Part shown: positions 30,364 to 40,291 of the stretch, piece by piece | How positions within the stretch are numbered: position 1 is the first letter of the stretch | How the letters are laid out: every line of letters begins with the position of its first letter | Assembly: GCF_000340215.1 (NCBI RefSeq) | Contig: NW_006921536.1 | Span: forward strand, 64,583 to 128,582 | DNA length: 64,000 nucleotides | DNA from: Pseudocercospora fijiensis CIRAD86 | Lineage: Eukaryota; Ascomycota; Dothideomycetes; Mycosphaerellales; Mycosphaerellaceae | Direction: 5' to 3' | Made by a program: the position numbers and the translations under genes | Notes under the pieces: generated by a model | Told to the model about the DNA's origin: nothing | What the model saw: only the letters and a program-made list of their open reading frames with translations | The model's database searches: none

Positions 30364-31035
30364 ATGGCACAGCCTGTGCTCGTCAGAGCTTATACGAACA
30401 GGAAGGGCTTCGCAAACCGAGCTCCCGGACGAGTAGAGGACGCTGAAGCTCTACCACCGATATCGTCGTATGCCTTCGCCGACATTCTCAGGTCGGTACA
30501 CGGCAGCAAGGAGTTCCAAGATGCAATCGACGGCATCGCAGAGATAGCTGCCAAGAATCGCATGAGCTTGGCTGAGGAGTATGGCTCTCATCTGCCGCCC
30601 GTCGGCGAGATTACAGTGACAGGATCCTCTGCTGCTCGACCGCAGCTGCATCGTCCCACCATGCGACGTCGAGCTCTCACGAGCGTGCCCGAAGCCAGCT
30701 CGGGAAGCAGCGAGGGTAGCCGCAAGAGTCCAGCGAAAAGAGCGAGTATATTCAGCTTTCGAAAGCAGCAAAAGCAGCCAATGCAGCAAAAGGGAGACTG
30801 CAAGCCAATGCAGAGAATGCGCATCGGCAGTATGGGTAGGACGATACCGGTCGGAACGACAGTCGCCATGGCTGTGGAGGTTCTGTGGCCGGCCGATCAC
30901 ACCGGAGCTTCCTTTGAGACCACCACCACTGCTATGAACTCTCCTCCAGGGCCTGGACCCGCACAGCGCTCTTCGAGTGACGCTCAGTCCAGCCTGCAAC
31001 GACTCCTGGACGGCACTGGCTTGGTGTCTGGTTGA
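30364..31035 (+). CDS. Hypothetical protein, 223 aa
   Basis: The start at 30364 (MAQPVLVRAYTNRKGF) is preferred; an in-frame ATG 33 bases upstream adds MQQQSQKC. A helical block around residues 40-75 (ADILRSVHGSKEFQDAIDGI and AEIAAKNRMSLAEEYG) is the only ordered-looking part. The rest is rich in Ser, Arg and Pro, with RKSPAKRAS and a Gln/Lys stretch (FRKQQKQPMQQK). No domain is recognised. Nuclear location is possible from the basic clusters. Real gene likely, function unknown. Confidence 0.55.
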   Translation: MAQPVLVRAYTNRKGFANRAPGRVEDAEALPPISSYAFADILRSVHGSKEFQDAIDGIAEIAAKNRMSLAEEYGSHLPPVGEITVTGSSAARPQLHRPTMRRRALTSVPEASSGSSEGSRKSPAKRASIFSFRKQQKQPMQQKGDCKPMQRMRIGSMGRTIPVGTTVAMAVEVLWPADHTGASFETTTTAMNSPPGPGPAQRSSSDAQSSLQRLLDGTGLVSG

Positions 31036-31719
31036 GGATCCGTATATGGGTGCGCGTTCCCGAGATACGTATGATTTGATGTGCCGTTTGGGACGAGCAT
31101 GGCAGACGCCAATAGTCATGCGCGCAGCGGGCATATATGCAAGAACGCAGAAGAGAAAGCAAATATACAGACAGAAAAACCTCGAACTTATAACTTACCA
31201 TTGGAGGGGCCTCTATGCCGACCCCAGCATTGTCGTTCGGACCGTCCGAGTCGGTGGACGTGCCGCCGCGAGAAGAATTAATTGCAGTCACGTCGTCTGG
31301 ACTGGCGGACCCGTTTGCGGCGTTGCTGCCGTCCTCTGGACGTGTAGCCATGGCTGTGGACTGCGGTGTGCCGAAGATCCTGCGGCGTGAGTATGCTGAT
31401 TGCTGAGCCAGCCTGCTAAGATGCCACGAGCAATGACAGAGGGATGGCGTATATGTGCAGCGGATGGATGTTGTGGAAAGGTTGGTGTGGTGTGGACTGA
31501 AGAAAGTCGCAAGAAGGCAGCACGGACGGACCCTTGCGTCGCCACTTCCACATGAAAGTCCCGCTCTTCTTAGTTCGACTCACTTTGCACCCGCTTTTTC
31601 CTACAAAACCACAGATCAAGAAAGAGCGACATCAAAAAGACACGACAAACCCGAAAGAGCGACCTCGGACAGGCGCAGGCAAGTACGTGGACGACTGACT
31701 CGAGATCTTCCAGCGCACT
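31036..31719. other. Mostly intergenic; possible first exon on the minus strand
   Basis: On the minus strand the ATG at 31351 opens 51 codons (31351-31199, MATRPEDGSNAANGSASP, Ser/Asp-rich) ending exactly at a good donor GTAAGTTA. The matching downstream exon was not found, so it is not called as a gene. A plus-strand intron-like stretch is present at about 31685-31738 (gtacgt, branch tgctaac, acceptor actag). Confidence 0.4.
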
Positions 31720-32079
31720 ATGCTAACAACGTCGCAACTAGTGTCTACTACCACACAGCGCGTCGCTGGAGCCGGCGCAGGTGAAGGAGGACGAGGTGGA
31801 AAGGGCGGCGGTGGCGGTGGCGGTGGCAGTGGCAGTGGAGGAGGTGGTGGAGACAAGAAGGAACAGCTCCCCGACATCTCTGGGGCCCATCAGCTCAGCG
31901 AGGAAGAAGAAGACGCGCTCCTTGAGCGCTTCACCGTTGCGCTCATCGGCATGTGGCAACGCCTTCTCGAGATGGGAGAGGAACAGAGAGCCGACGCGAT
32001 GTGGGCGCTCGGAGAGCAGGTGTTTGGAGAGGATCGCTGGGGCGGGATGGTAAATGAGAGAATGATGCGGCGGGAGTAG
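31720..32079 (+). CDS. Glycine-rich hypothetical protein, up to 119 aa
   Basis: Open frame with a Gly/Ser run at residues 17-45 and a helical acidic C-terminus (LSEEEEDALLERFTVALIG, MWQRLLEMGEEQRADAMWAL). The ATG at 31720 falls on a classical branch-point context (ctatgctaacaacg) followed by actag, so the true gene may start further upstream with an intron at about 31685-31738 and this ATG may be intronic. I could not find an upstream exon in the matching phase. No domain recognised. Confidence 0.45.
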   Translation: MLTTSQLVSTTTQRVAGAGAGEGGRGGKGGGGGGGGSGSGGGGGDKKEQLPDISGAHQLSEEEEDALLERFTVALIGMWQRLLEMGEEQRADAMWALGEQVFGEDRWGGMVNERMMRRE

Positions 32080-32957
32080 GAGGCGACGCTCGAGACCAGA
32101 AGAGGTGCTCTGTCACGGCATCACCATGCAGTATGGCCTGAAAGTCGTTGGGAGATGGAAGCTGGCGCAGGAAACGTGAGTGTTCAGGATATCACCACGA
32201 CTGAATTGGATACCCAGCTCCGGGTGAAAACTTCAAGCACGCAAGTCAACTCTCCGCTCGTACTGAAATGTGAAACTCCGCAGTTGGTATTCCTGCCGCA
32301 TGCGATTTGTGTGAGGAGGCCAATATCAGCATGACAAGTGGAGTCTTTGAATCACCTATCGTAACGACAACTCCACAGAAAAATTTATACCCTGCTTCTA
32401 ACCTCGACGATGCTACTGAATGCGATATCGCCGTCTTCGGAAGCTCTCCACCGTGGAAAATGGACACGGAAGCTCTCAGCATCACTTTCCGCGTGGCCCT
32501 TTCCGCCTGCGTAGCATATTCAACGGATGTGGAAGAGTATTTACTGTCACTTCGGTAAGGTTTGCAATATGAGACTCGGGTGTCAAGGGAGACGAGGAAG
32601 ACATGTGGAAGAGCAGACGCGATCACCATCACCTCCTAGAGTTTGCAACGGACTTCTCGGCAACTTCAACCTAACGCAGTGTACGCTGGGATCTGATAAT
32701 TATAGAAATCTTGATAGTGAGAGTCTATGTCATCACGTCTACCTTCAAACAGCTCACAGCATTGTGCTAGATGAGACTGTGTTGAGTGCACAACCGCGAC
32801 GTACCGGATGGTACGAAAAGTGAGAGAGTGAGGTCAAGAGAACGGACGGACTCTCCTAATGGAGGACGGACTGAAGACGCGTAAGAGTTATCGAAGAGGA
32901 CGAATATCATTGATACACTACCATTTCCCTTCATCCCAACGACCTCAGCCCCTCCCT
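32080..32957. other. Intergenic
   Basis: Overlapping frames of 80-130 codons on both strands without motifs. No repeat or RNA gene recognised. Confidence 0.5.
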
Positions 32958-33581
32958 TCATCCCACAAAACCTCTCCCCCTATTCCTCCTCACAACCGCA
33001 TCAAATCCCTCAAGCACAGCCTCCGAGTCCTCAGCATGCAAAGCATCCAACGTTTTCTCCGCACCATTGACCATAAACAGCAATAAAAACTTCGCACCAC
33101 GAAATCTATCCTGATCGATCGCCGACATCTCGTTGATATTCTCAAAACTCTCAGAATCGCTGGCGCCGTTCAGAGACCATCTCACAACGCATTCAGTGGA
33201 TCTGTTCTTGAACGAGGTTGCCTGAAGTTCCTCAACAATATGCGTGAGCAGGAAAAAGGTCGAGTTGTCGTCGCAGTCCTCAACTTCCTGAAGTGATGGC
33301 ATTTCGACATATATATCCAGACCTCGAATGAGATGGATCCGCTGTCCGGCTTTCCGTTTGAGCCATTGGCAAAGATGGTGGTTCATGTGGTCTTCGTGAA
33401 TTGTGGTTCTGAAGCTGTTGATGGCATAGTACATGAGCTCGGCCTCTGCTCGGATCATGCTGCTCGATTGAAGGAGTCCGGGTTCATCCCATATTTCGGC
33501 TCCGTGAGGTTCGTAGAGAACGTATTCGTATATGGCATTCCGGATCTCGGGTGGCAGGTGGCTAAAGAATGAGGGCTCCAT
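32958..33581 (-). CDS. F-box-like hypothetical protein, 207 aa
   Basis: Starts MEPSFFSHLPPEIRNAIYEY, the short LPxEIRxxIYxYVL motif found in a large group of fungal F-box-like or DUF3295-like proteins. The rest has no clear domain, with a helical middle (HHLCQWLKRKAGQRIHLIRG) and a basic C-terminus. Single exon with stop at 32958-32960. If the motif acts as an F-box it would link a substrate to an SCF ubiquitin ligase; that is inference. Such proteins are numerous and fast-evolving in Dothideomycetes. Confidence 0.7.
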   Translation of the reverse strand: MEPSFFSHLPPEIRNAIYEYVLYEPHGAEIWDEPGLLQSSSMIRAEAELMYYAINSFRTTIHEDHMNHHLCQWLKRKAGQRIHLIRGLDIYVEMPSLQEVEDCDDNSTFFLLTHIVEELQATSFKNRSTECVVRWSLNGASDSESFENINEMSAIDQDRFRGAKFLLLFMVNGAEKTLDALHAEDSEAVLEGFDAVVRRNRGRGFVG

Positions 33582-34290
33582 GTAGGGTAGGAGTAAGATA
33601 TTTTTGACTGCGAATTGGTTGGCGCGCCGCTGGGGTCAGCAGCTACCTGTTCCAATTATTGACGAGGCCTGTAGGTGTGAAGGTTGATGATAGGAAATAT
33701 TAGGTAGCCGTGCTGGTATGGTTGAACAGGAATGGCTTTACCCCGAGGACTCAGCTGGAGGGCTTTCTTTGTGCTCGTGGGCGGTGGGAGCAGGTGCGGC
33801 CAGTGTAAGCCACATTGTTGCTCACATAATAAAGCCTTCCTACGACATGTCCGAACACGTCTGCAGTCTGGTAGGCCAAACGTCATGCATTCGTGAGAAA
33901 GCTAGATGGGGCCAAAAAGCAACCCCGAGACGCAATAATGGCGCATGTATACATGCGTTTTCGATTTCAGACATTTTGCTGCTCCTGGAATCAGCAGTGT
34001 CTCATTCCACCCCGGTACAGAGCTAAATAATGCATGTTCAGCGAGTGGTGTTGAGATGCTCTTCACGAGATGTTGTTGGCACAGCAATGGTCATGGTCAT
34101 GGCCTTCCCCTCTCCCGGACTTTGGACCCGAGCTCGGCAACACTTTCCGACGACATATGCAAAAGAGCAGGTCACCACGACATCACGTAGGGGCAATATG
34201 ACCTCCGCCTATGATAGAGAGCATAGGCCTAGCTCTGAACCACCGCATCATCCTTCAACAGGAAGATCGTAAGCCAGAAACATCCTCAGA
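33582..34290. other. Intergenic
   Basis: Several shadow frames under 105 codons. No gene recognised. It should hold the promoters of the flanking divergent genes. Confidence 0.5.
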
Positions 34291-34959
34291 ATGGTCCAAG
34301 TGAAGCAATACCAACTCCCGCCAACGAAACTCGTACCGAACTCTCCGCACCCACTACTCCACTACCCGGGTTTGCTGAAGAAAGAGGCTGGGTATGACGC
34401 GGCGAAGATCTACGATCTGGTCGACAGCAATGGCTGGAAAACACAATGGATATTCCGATATGGCCCAACACAGCAATCGCATTACCACACGGAAGCGCAC
34501 GAGTGTATGACGGTCTTGACAGGCGAAGCTACGATACGGTTCGGTGTTGGGGACTTATCTGAAGACCTTGAGGCGAGCACGCATGGCACGGCGAGAGAAG
34601 ATGGTGGGATTGAGATACATGCGAAAGCCGGCGATGTTTTTATATTGCCTGCAGGAACAGCGCACAAGACGCACGACACGACTCCAGCAGAGTTCGCGCT
34701 GTTGACCCCTGGGAGTGGCACCCATATTGCTGGCGATGATCCAAGGCAGGTCTTACGCGATATCAAGCTCTCGGGCTTCACGATGATGGGCTGCTATCCG
34801 AAAGGCAGCTCATGGGACTTTGCCGTCCGAGCCAAAGATCAAGAAGAATTTAAGAAGAGTTGGAATGTCCCGAAGCCTGAGCGAGATCCGGTTTTGGGCG
34901 CGTCGGAGGAGGGTCTCTGTGGAACGTGGAAGGAAGCGTCGAGGCAGCCCAAGCTGTGA
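34291..34959 (+). CDS. Cupin-fold protein, YjlB-like
   Basis: 222 aa, intact, single exon. The first cupin motif is SHYHTEAHECMTVLTGEATI (His, His and Glu metal ligands in HxHxxxHE arrangement), the second is GDVFILPAGTAHKTHD with the usual late His. The spacing fits the small single-domain cupins related to bacterial YjlB. The C-terminal SWNVPKPERDPVLG with GLCGTW is typical of the fungal group by recollection. Substrate unknown; likely cytosolic as no signal peptide is seen. Confidence 0.8.
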   Translation: MVQVKQYQLPPTKLVPNSPHPLLHYPGLLKKEAGYDAAKIYDLVDSNGWKTQWIFRYGPTQQSHYHTEAHECMTVLTGEATIRFGVGDLSEDLEASTHGTAREDGGIEIHAKAGDVFILPAGTAHKTHDTTPAEFALLTPGSGTHIAGDDPRQVLRDIKLSGFTMMGCYPKGSSWDFAVRAKDQEEFKKSWNVPKPERDPVLGASEEGLCGTWKEASRQPKL

Positions 34960-35492
34960 GTGATTCGTACATATACATGCCATAGCGCTACAACTATGGC
35001 CATGGCGAGCCGGATAAGAAATCGCAAAGTGTCTGAGCATCCATTCAATTTTATTTTCACGTCATCAATTACAGGACGAACCCCAGATGGGAGAGGCGGC
35101 AAAGAAGCTTACAGTACAGAAGGTGGGTGAGGAGTGCATCAGATCTATGTGGTTGAAGGGGAGACGACAAAGGCTCAATCTTGAAAGCCATACAATGTGA
35201 AGGCGTCATTTCTATCATTGGCTGTTTGGGTGGCACGCAGGCCAGAGAATCAGCTCTGCAGCTTCGACAACCTGCTCAAGACTCGGGCCATTGCGAGAGG
35301 GATTAGCGTTGCTTCGCGAGAGAAATCCATCGATGAGTACAAGCCCGACAAGCGTACCTTCGGATTCTCAAGAATTGAAAGAGTGCCTACCAATACAAGG
35401 ACGACCAAAAGCATTAGGCAAAGATCATGATCGAACATCGCGGGATTCAAATCGATCCACCATAAGAACCCTCCAACCTTTCTCACAAACCA
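34960..35492. other. Intergenic
   Basis: Between the cupin gene and the convergent dehydrogenase gene. No motif-bearing frame seen. Confidence 0.5.
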
Positions 35493-36611
35493 TCACTCAA
35501 TCTTCGTCTTCCCCAACCCCTTCCCCCCATCCACCGTAAAAAGTCTCCAAACACTCCTACTCTCCATCCCAGCACAAAGCGGACTCTTCACCGCCCTCGC
35601 AAAAACATCCCTCATAACATCCCCAAAAACATGTTTAGCCCCAACCTCCTCCATCAACTGCACAGCCATATCCGTAACACCTTTCGCCAACTCCACTTTA
35701 AACCCCCCTTGAAAATCCCTCGAAGCGGAAGAGTCAGGTTGTACGCCTTTGACGGGGTTCATGTGTAAGGAGTTCCAGCAGCAGCCGGAGGAGGCGTTGA
35801 TGACATCTATCAACCAAATCTCAGTATGTATGTTTATGATCGTATAGCGGCAAGAATAGTCGCATACCATTCAAAACCTTCGGATCCAACCCATACTTCA
35901 CACCCGTATTCATGCCCTCACAGAGTGCGATGTAACTACAATACGCGACGTAATTGTTAATCTGCTTGGTCGCCAATCCCGCTCCAGCTTTGCCGCAATG
36001 GAAAAGTTTCGTGCCCATTAGCGACATGACGGGGCTGGCTTGGTCGAAGAGGGATTTTGGTCCGCCGACCATGAATGTGAGAGTGCCGTTGGCAGCGGGT
36101 GGGATTCCGCCTGAAACAGGAGCGTCGAGGAAGACACCTAGGCCAGAGGACTCGACGGCTTTGAGGACTTGTAAGGATGTGCTGACTTCGATCGTTGACG
36201 TCTCGAGGAAGAGCTTGCTAGCTGAAGGTTTCGACGCTGCGACGAGACCTGTCGTGGGGTCTGTGAAGACTTTGGAGACGGCTGGGCCGTGTGGAAGGGA
36301 GGTTATGATTGTGTCCTGTCGTCACGTCATCGGTATTGATATGGTGAATTAGGTATTGGTGTAGAGACAGGCATTATACATACACATCTTTCGGCAACCT
36401 CTTTGGGAGTATCAGCAATCTCAACTTTTCCGTATTGCCTAGCTTCGGAGCAGAAGTCTTCCTTTCGAGCCTGATCCAATTCACAAACGACTAGGATTGA
36501 TCCTGATGGCATCTTCTTGCGAACGTTCATGGCCATACCGTAGCCCATGTTTCCGAGACCAATGAAGCCATAAGTCCCGGATGGCAGCTGAGGTTTGGTG
36601 CTATTTTCCAT
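35493..36611 (-). CDS. 3-hydroxyisobutyrate dehydrogenase-like enzyme
   Basis: Exons 36611-36384, 36315-35868 and 35806-35493 (introns of 68 and 61 nt, GTATGT and GTATGC donors) give 329 aa. The protein has the beta-hydroxyacid dehydrogenase plan: Rossmann motif YGFIGLGNMGYGMAMN (residues about 14-29), FLDAPVSGGIPPAANGTL (substrate-loop motif DAPVSGG), GKAGAGLATKQINNYV with the catalytic Lys, and SSGCCWNS. The family oxidises 3-hydroxyisobutyrate to methylmalonate semialdehyde in valine breakdown with NAD. No obvious mitochondrial leader is seen, so a cytosolic or related substrate role remains open. Confidence 0.9.
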
Positions 36612-37578
36612 GATTTCTTAAGGATTTTGTCCTTGGAACTGGCCTGGCCTCACTTGTCCTGAAATTTCCATATATTTCGGAAATTCTGCAAGTACAGATC
36701 AGAGCCGATATATCGGAGCTTCCCCACTTCTCCATTCGGCAGTTGTCAGCCTGTCGTGTGGGACAGGTTACGATGTAAGTTTCGAACTACACGACAGCAG
36801 GATCTGCGAGCCTTGTATGGCACTCGCAGGGCCGCTCTCTTCAACGCCTCATGCTCCGATTCTTCACTGTCGAGCTGCGAGCAGCGAAGCTCTTTCATAA
36901 TTGTCGTCCAGATCGCAACTTGCTTGAAAGATTCAAGTCACACTTCGGCGCGTTGCAACCGCTGCTCTTTTATAATTTTGTCATTTGAACTCCAGAGCCT
37001 TCGCATTACGCGAACCATATCTACACAATCTTCACTGGTTCATCTTCTTTGGCCGAACTGTAGCATGTTGCCCGAGCGCTCCAAGAGACACACACGTACT
37101 CACAGCGATGAGCATGCGGTAAGAGAGCTCAGCTCTATCTTGTAGAGAGGAACTCCCGAAGTATTGATCGGTTCGTAGGCGGCGCTCTTGACAACTGACC
37201 TGGAGATGAGTATTGTGCGAGAACCTTTGCACTTCGAGAGCAGAAACCCACCACAAAGGAAGCAACATGGCAAGCTTTCGGTGCTGTACTGACCTTGAGA
37301 TTGCCATGCAATAGTGTACTTTGAATTCGCCACAGCTTGCATCGATGGATTGAGAGAAGAGAGAGAAAGGAGATATGCCGTTGTCGTTGCTGCCAAGTCT
37401 TCGTGGCCCGTGCGTCCTACTTCACCCCTGCCTCATCCGTTCTGCCAAAACCACGCACAAAAAAAAGAAGAAAAAAGAAGGAAAGCAAGATCGCAAAGAC
37501 AAATGCCTCCCATTTGTACATCTATCCATTACAGTAAAAGATCATGATATTTACAGTTGATTCCCGAGCACACACCCA
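36612..37578. other. Intergenic
   Basis: Shadow frames only. An A/G-rich run (aaaaaaaagaagaaaaaaga and neighbours, about 37448-37475) is the one compositional feature. Confidence 0.5.
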
Positions 37579-38383
37579 CTAGCCCTCAACCACCTCCTCA
37601 GCATCAGACAGGTCCACAAGACCGTCAACAACTCCTCGAAGAAGACCCTCCGCCTCTGCCTCTGTGTAATTCTCCTCCTCAAGCAAGCTTCGCCGGAGCT
37701 CTCTGAGCATTACACGGGTGACCCTCTCAAACTGTGAAATCTTGGCTGCCATTGCTGGACTCATGGTTGTCCGAGCCGAACCGAGCTGGGAAGGTGCAGG
37801 TGGTTTGTCAGATGTTGGCATTGATGCAGTGGTCGCAACAGCTGGAGGTGGCGTTGCCTCTGGAGTGAAAATTCGGGTGTTTGGTCGTCGTGCGACGGGA
37901 GAGTCGCGGGATGGGCTGTCAGGCGCATCGATGTCTTGTGTAGGGCCTGGCGTCGGTTCAGGAGTAGGCAATTGAGCATTGGACTTGGCTGCTGCATCGG
38001 GATTAACATCTGACCGCATTGGATCCTCAAGGTAACTTACTTTGCTTCTTGGGCGTTGACGGATGAGACGATGCAGTACGGTACGATGGATCGTAGCGCC
38101 GAGATTGCTTGCGCTGGCGTCCGTCTCTTCTGATGGTCTCCGCAGCTATGAATGTTGCAAAGACCTGGGTAGATCTGCGGCGGTCATTTGGGTGAAGCCA
38201 GTCTGTCATTGCCCGCACTCGGCTGGATAATGTCTCGAGATCCATATGCTCCCATTGGGAACGAATGGCAGCGATTTTTGGCTTCAGAAACGTGGTGTTT
38301 TTGCGAAGTGGTCTCGTGTGTGAGTCAAAGAAGTAGAGTGGCACGCCATGTTCAGGCCAGTGATGGGGAGTGCGAATGGACAT
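37579..38383 (-). CDS. Hypothetical protein, two exons, 251 aa
   Basis: Exons 38383-38041 and 37991-37579, joined across a 49-nt intron (GTAAGTTACC..GATGCAG) in phase 1. The N-terminal exon is basic and ordered-looking (LYFFDSHTRPLRKNTTFLK, then WEHMDLETLSSRVRAMTDWL); the second exon is Pro/Thr/Ser-rich (PTPEPTPGPTQDIDAP) and ends in an amphipathic helix with acidic tail (MLRELRRSLLEEENYTEAEA then LVDLSDAEEVVEG). No domain recognised. The ATG at 38383 was chosen over an in-frame one at 38422. Confidence 0.6.
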
Positions 38384-39321
38384 CTTGCGAGGGCAGTCCT
38401 GATTGAAAGTATTTCCCAACAAAGTTGCTTAGGCGAATCGAAGATGTAGAAGGGTGACCAGCACCATGAAGTCGAAGGTAATATGCTGAAGAAGATTAGA
38501 GAATGAGATGAGAATATAATCAATCGATGCAAAGCGCAGTCGATTGGAGATTATATAGGCATCGTCAGTCAACCAGAAAATGGCCCAAAGAGACATGTAA
38601 GACAAGGCTGGAACATCGACTCAGCCCTGCCAAGTCCAGCCCAAAGAAGCAGAAACTGGGTATCAGCCAGGATTTTGGAAGTTCATGAAGAATGACACGC
38701 CGAGACTCAAGTATCCTTACTTGAAATAGAACTCCTTCGTTCATGTTATGTTCCGCAATGACACGTCTCTGCATGCAACGGAAGCGCCGCACCTAGTTTT
38801 GCCTAAGCAGAGCCCTCTCGACTGTCAGCAAGCAACAAATGAGAGTTGCCAGGAGATCTCGCCAATTATCACTCAGAGCTCACAAAGAAGCAGCGAATTT
38901 TCTGGGCGAACGATGAGGTCTGAAAGCGCGATAGCCTCAGTCGGAGCAGAGATTGCGAGACTGATGTCAAATTGGTGAGAGACAACTCCTGCCGGTGTCT
39001 ACTCCCTCTGCAAAACATTGTCATACGCACTGGCTGTGTGGGCGGTAGCTGTCGAGGCGAACGCCTTGCTGTAATCATGGTGCGGAAAGGGCCAGTTGCC
39101 CTCTGTCCGTCACTTCCAATGCGCTAGGCGAGTTGCTGTCGCCCCAGCTTTTGCCTGGTGTGCCTCCGATCCGTTCGCCTGCGTTCCAGGGGTGGCGGAG
39201 CGTTCTAGTGCATGCCTGTGCAAGCTCTCTGTTCGAGCAAGCAAACACACATCAATGCTGGCATATATATAGCGTAAGTGATACTCCTCACATCCATCAT
39301 GAGCAGAGGAAGTGGAGTGAC
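38384..39321. other. Intergenic
   Basis: No motif-bearing frame. The divergent promoters of the 38383 and 39322 genes should lie here. Confidence 0.5.
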
Positions 39322-39687
39322 ATGACGCGGTTCTGGAAGCGAATAAAAGAATTGTTCTCGCCGGACACACCAACACCCACTCCCCTTCCGGATGATCAAA
39401 TGAGCGGCGCCCAACAGAGCATGACGATGTTCTACCGCCCCCAAGACCAAGAATCGGAGGATTGGAAGTTGAAATCGTTCAGCCCGAACCAGGTGCCTTG
39501 TGTTGCAGACGTACAGCAAGTGCTCGATAGCTGTGATGCCAGAGCTACGGCAGCATACGAGGTGGATGGTCGAAAGAGAACTCCAGGAGAGATTACAGCT
39601 CTCATACGAGCTAGTATGCGGGATCGCAGTCACAACAATCAGCTGTATGTCGTCGTCCACAAGATCAGAAGGAGGCACGAAGGGTGA
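39322..39687 (+). CDS. Hypothetical protein, 121 aa
   Basis: The start at MTRFWKRIKELFSPD (39322) follows a tatata stretch (39263-39270) and a short leader; the longer open frame from 39133 looks random before that. The sequence has a Pro/Thr hinge (TPTPTPLPDDQ), a soluble mixed core (DVQQVLDSCDARATAAYEVD then GEITALIRASMRDR) and a basic end (HKIRRRHEG). No domain recognised. It is the last gene before RIP island 2. Confidence 0.5.
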   Translation: MTRFWKRIKELFSPDTPTPTPLPDDQMSGAQQSMTMFYRPQDQESEDWKLKSFSPNQVPCVADVQQVLDSCDARATAAYEVDGRKRTPGEITALIRASMRDRSHNNQLYVVVHKIRRRHEG

Positions 39688-40040
39688 GTGACGTTCGCCA
39701 GGGTAGGTCATGGTGCGCGATGTACCGCGTAGGCTCCATGAACATATTGTATCCGAGGCTGTATTGCAATCAATGCCCATCTCAGGCTAGCCTTGCGTCT
39801 CTTTTCACTCGCTTCGCTACTCTCTGATTCCATACCCTTCCCAAGGTTCTATTCGATTCGCTATAGTCCCGACAAAGGCTCCATGGTGTTACAGTATGCC
39901 TCGGTCGGAGCATCGAGCGATTGGGTTCGGACTTCTCTTTGCTAGCGCACTCTGGTGTTCTGCACCAGAAATTCAGAACGAACAGGTCTGGCTAGCAAGT
40001 AGTAACCTTGAACCCTCTTAATCGTGCCGAGGAGGATGTT
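39688..40040. other. Intergenic, flank of RIP island 2
   Basis: Normal base composition with CpA/TpG present. No gene recognised. Confidence 0.5.
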
Positions 40041-40049
40041 GGATATTGG
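40041..40049. repeat. Candidate left target duplication of MULE 2
   Basis: ggatattgg here and ggatattag at 43912-43920 differ only by one G/A change of RIP type. The length fits a MULE. Confidence 0.65.
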
Positions 40050-40090
40050 GACCTGAATATAACACCGTACTAGCGGCCGTGCGCCGACCC
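40050..40090. repeat. Left terminal inverted repeat of MULE 2
   Basis: Matches the complement of 43871-43911. It is not RIP-mutated (cctgaatataacacc). Confidence 0.82.
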
Positions 40091-40291
40091 ACTAAGAATA
40101 GGCTCTGTAGACCTTAGCGAGCGGCGGTCGGTATAGATTATATACGCTTCCGCTCCGGCGCGTCGACGCGCTTTCTATTATTTAGGCGCTTGTTTTGTAT
40201 ACCTCTTCTAACCTTGCTATCGCTCGTAACCTTACTATCGCTCGCTACTATATTAATTCTATCTCTTCTAATAAAGCCTTATCTACTAAAA

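Noticed and set aside
32246..32632. 128-codon minus-strand frame
   Set aside because: No recognisable content, no splice or leader support, overlaps another frame on the plus strand.
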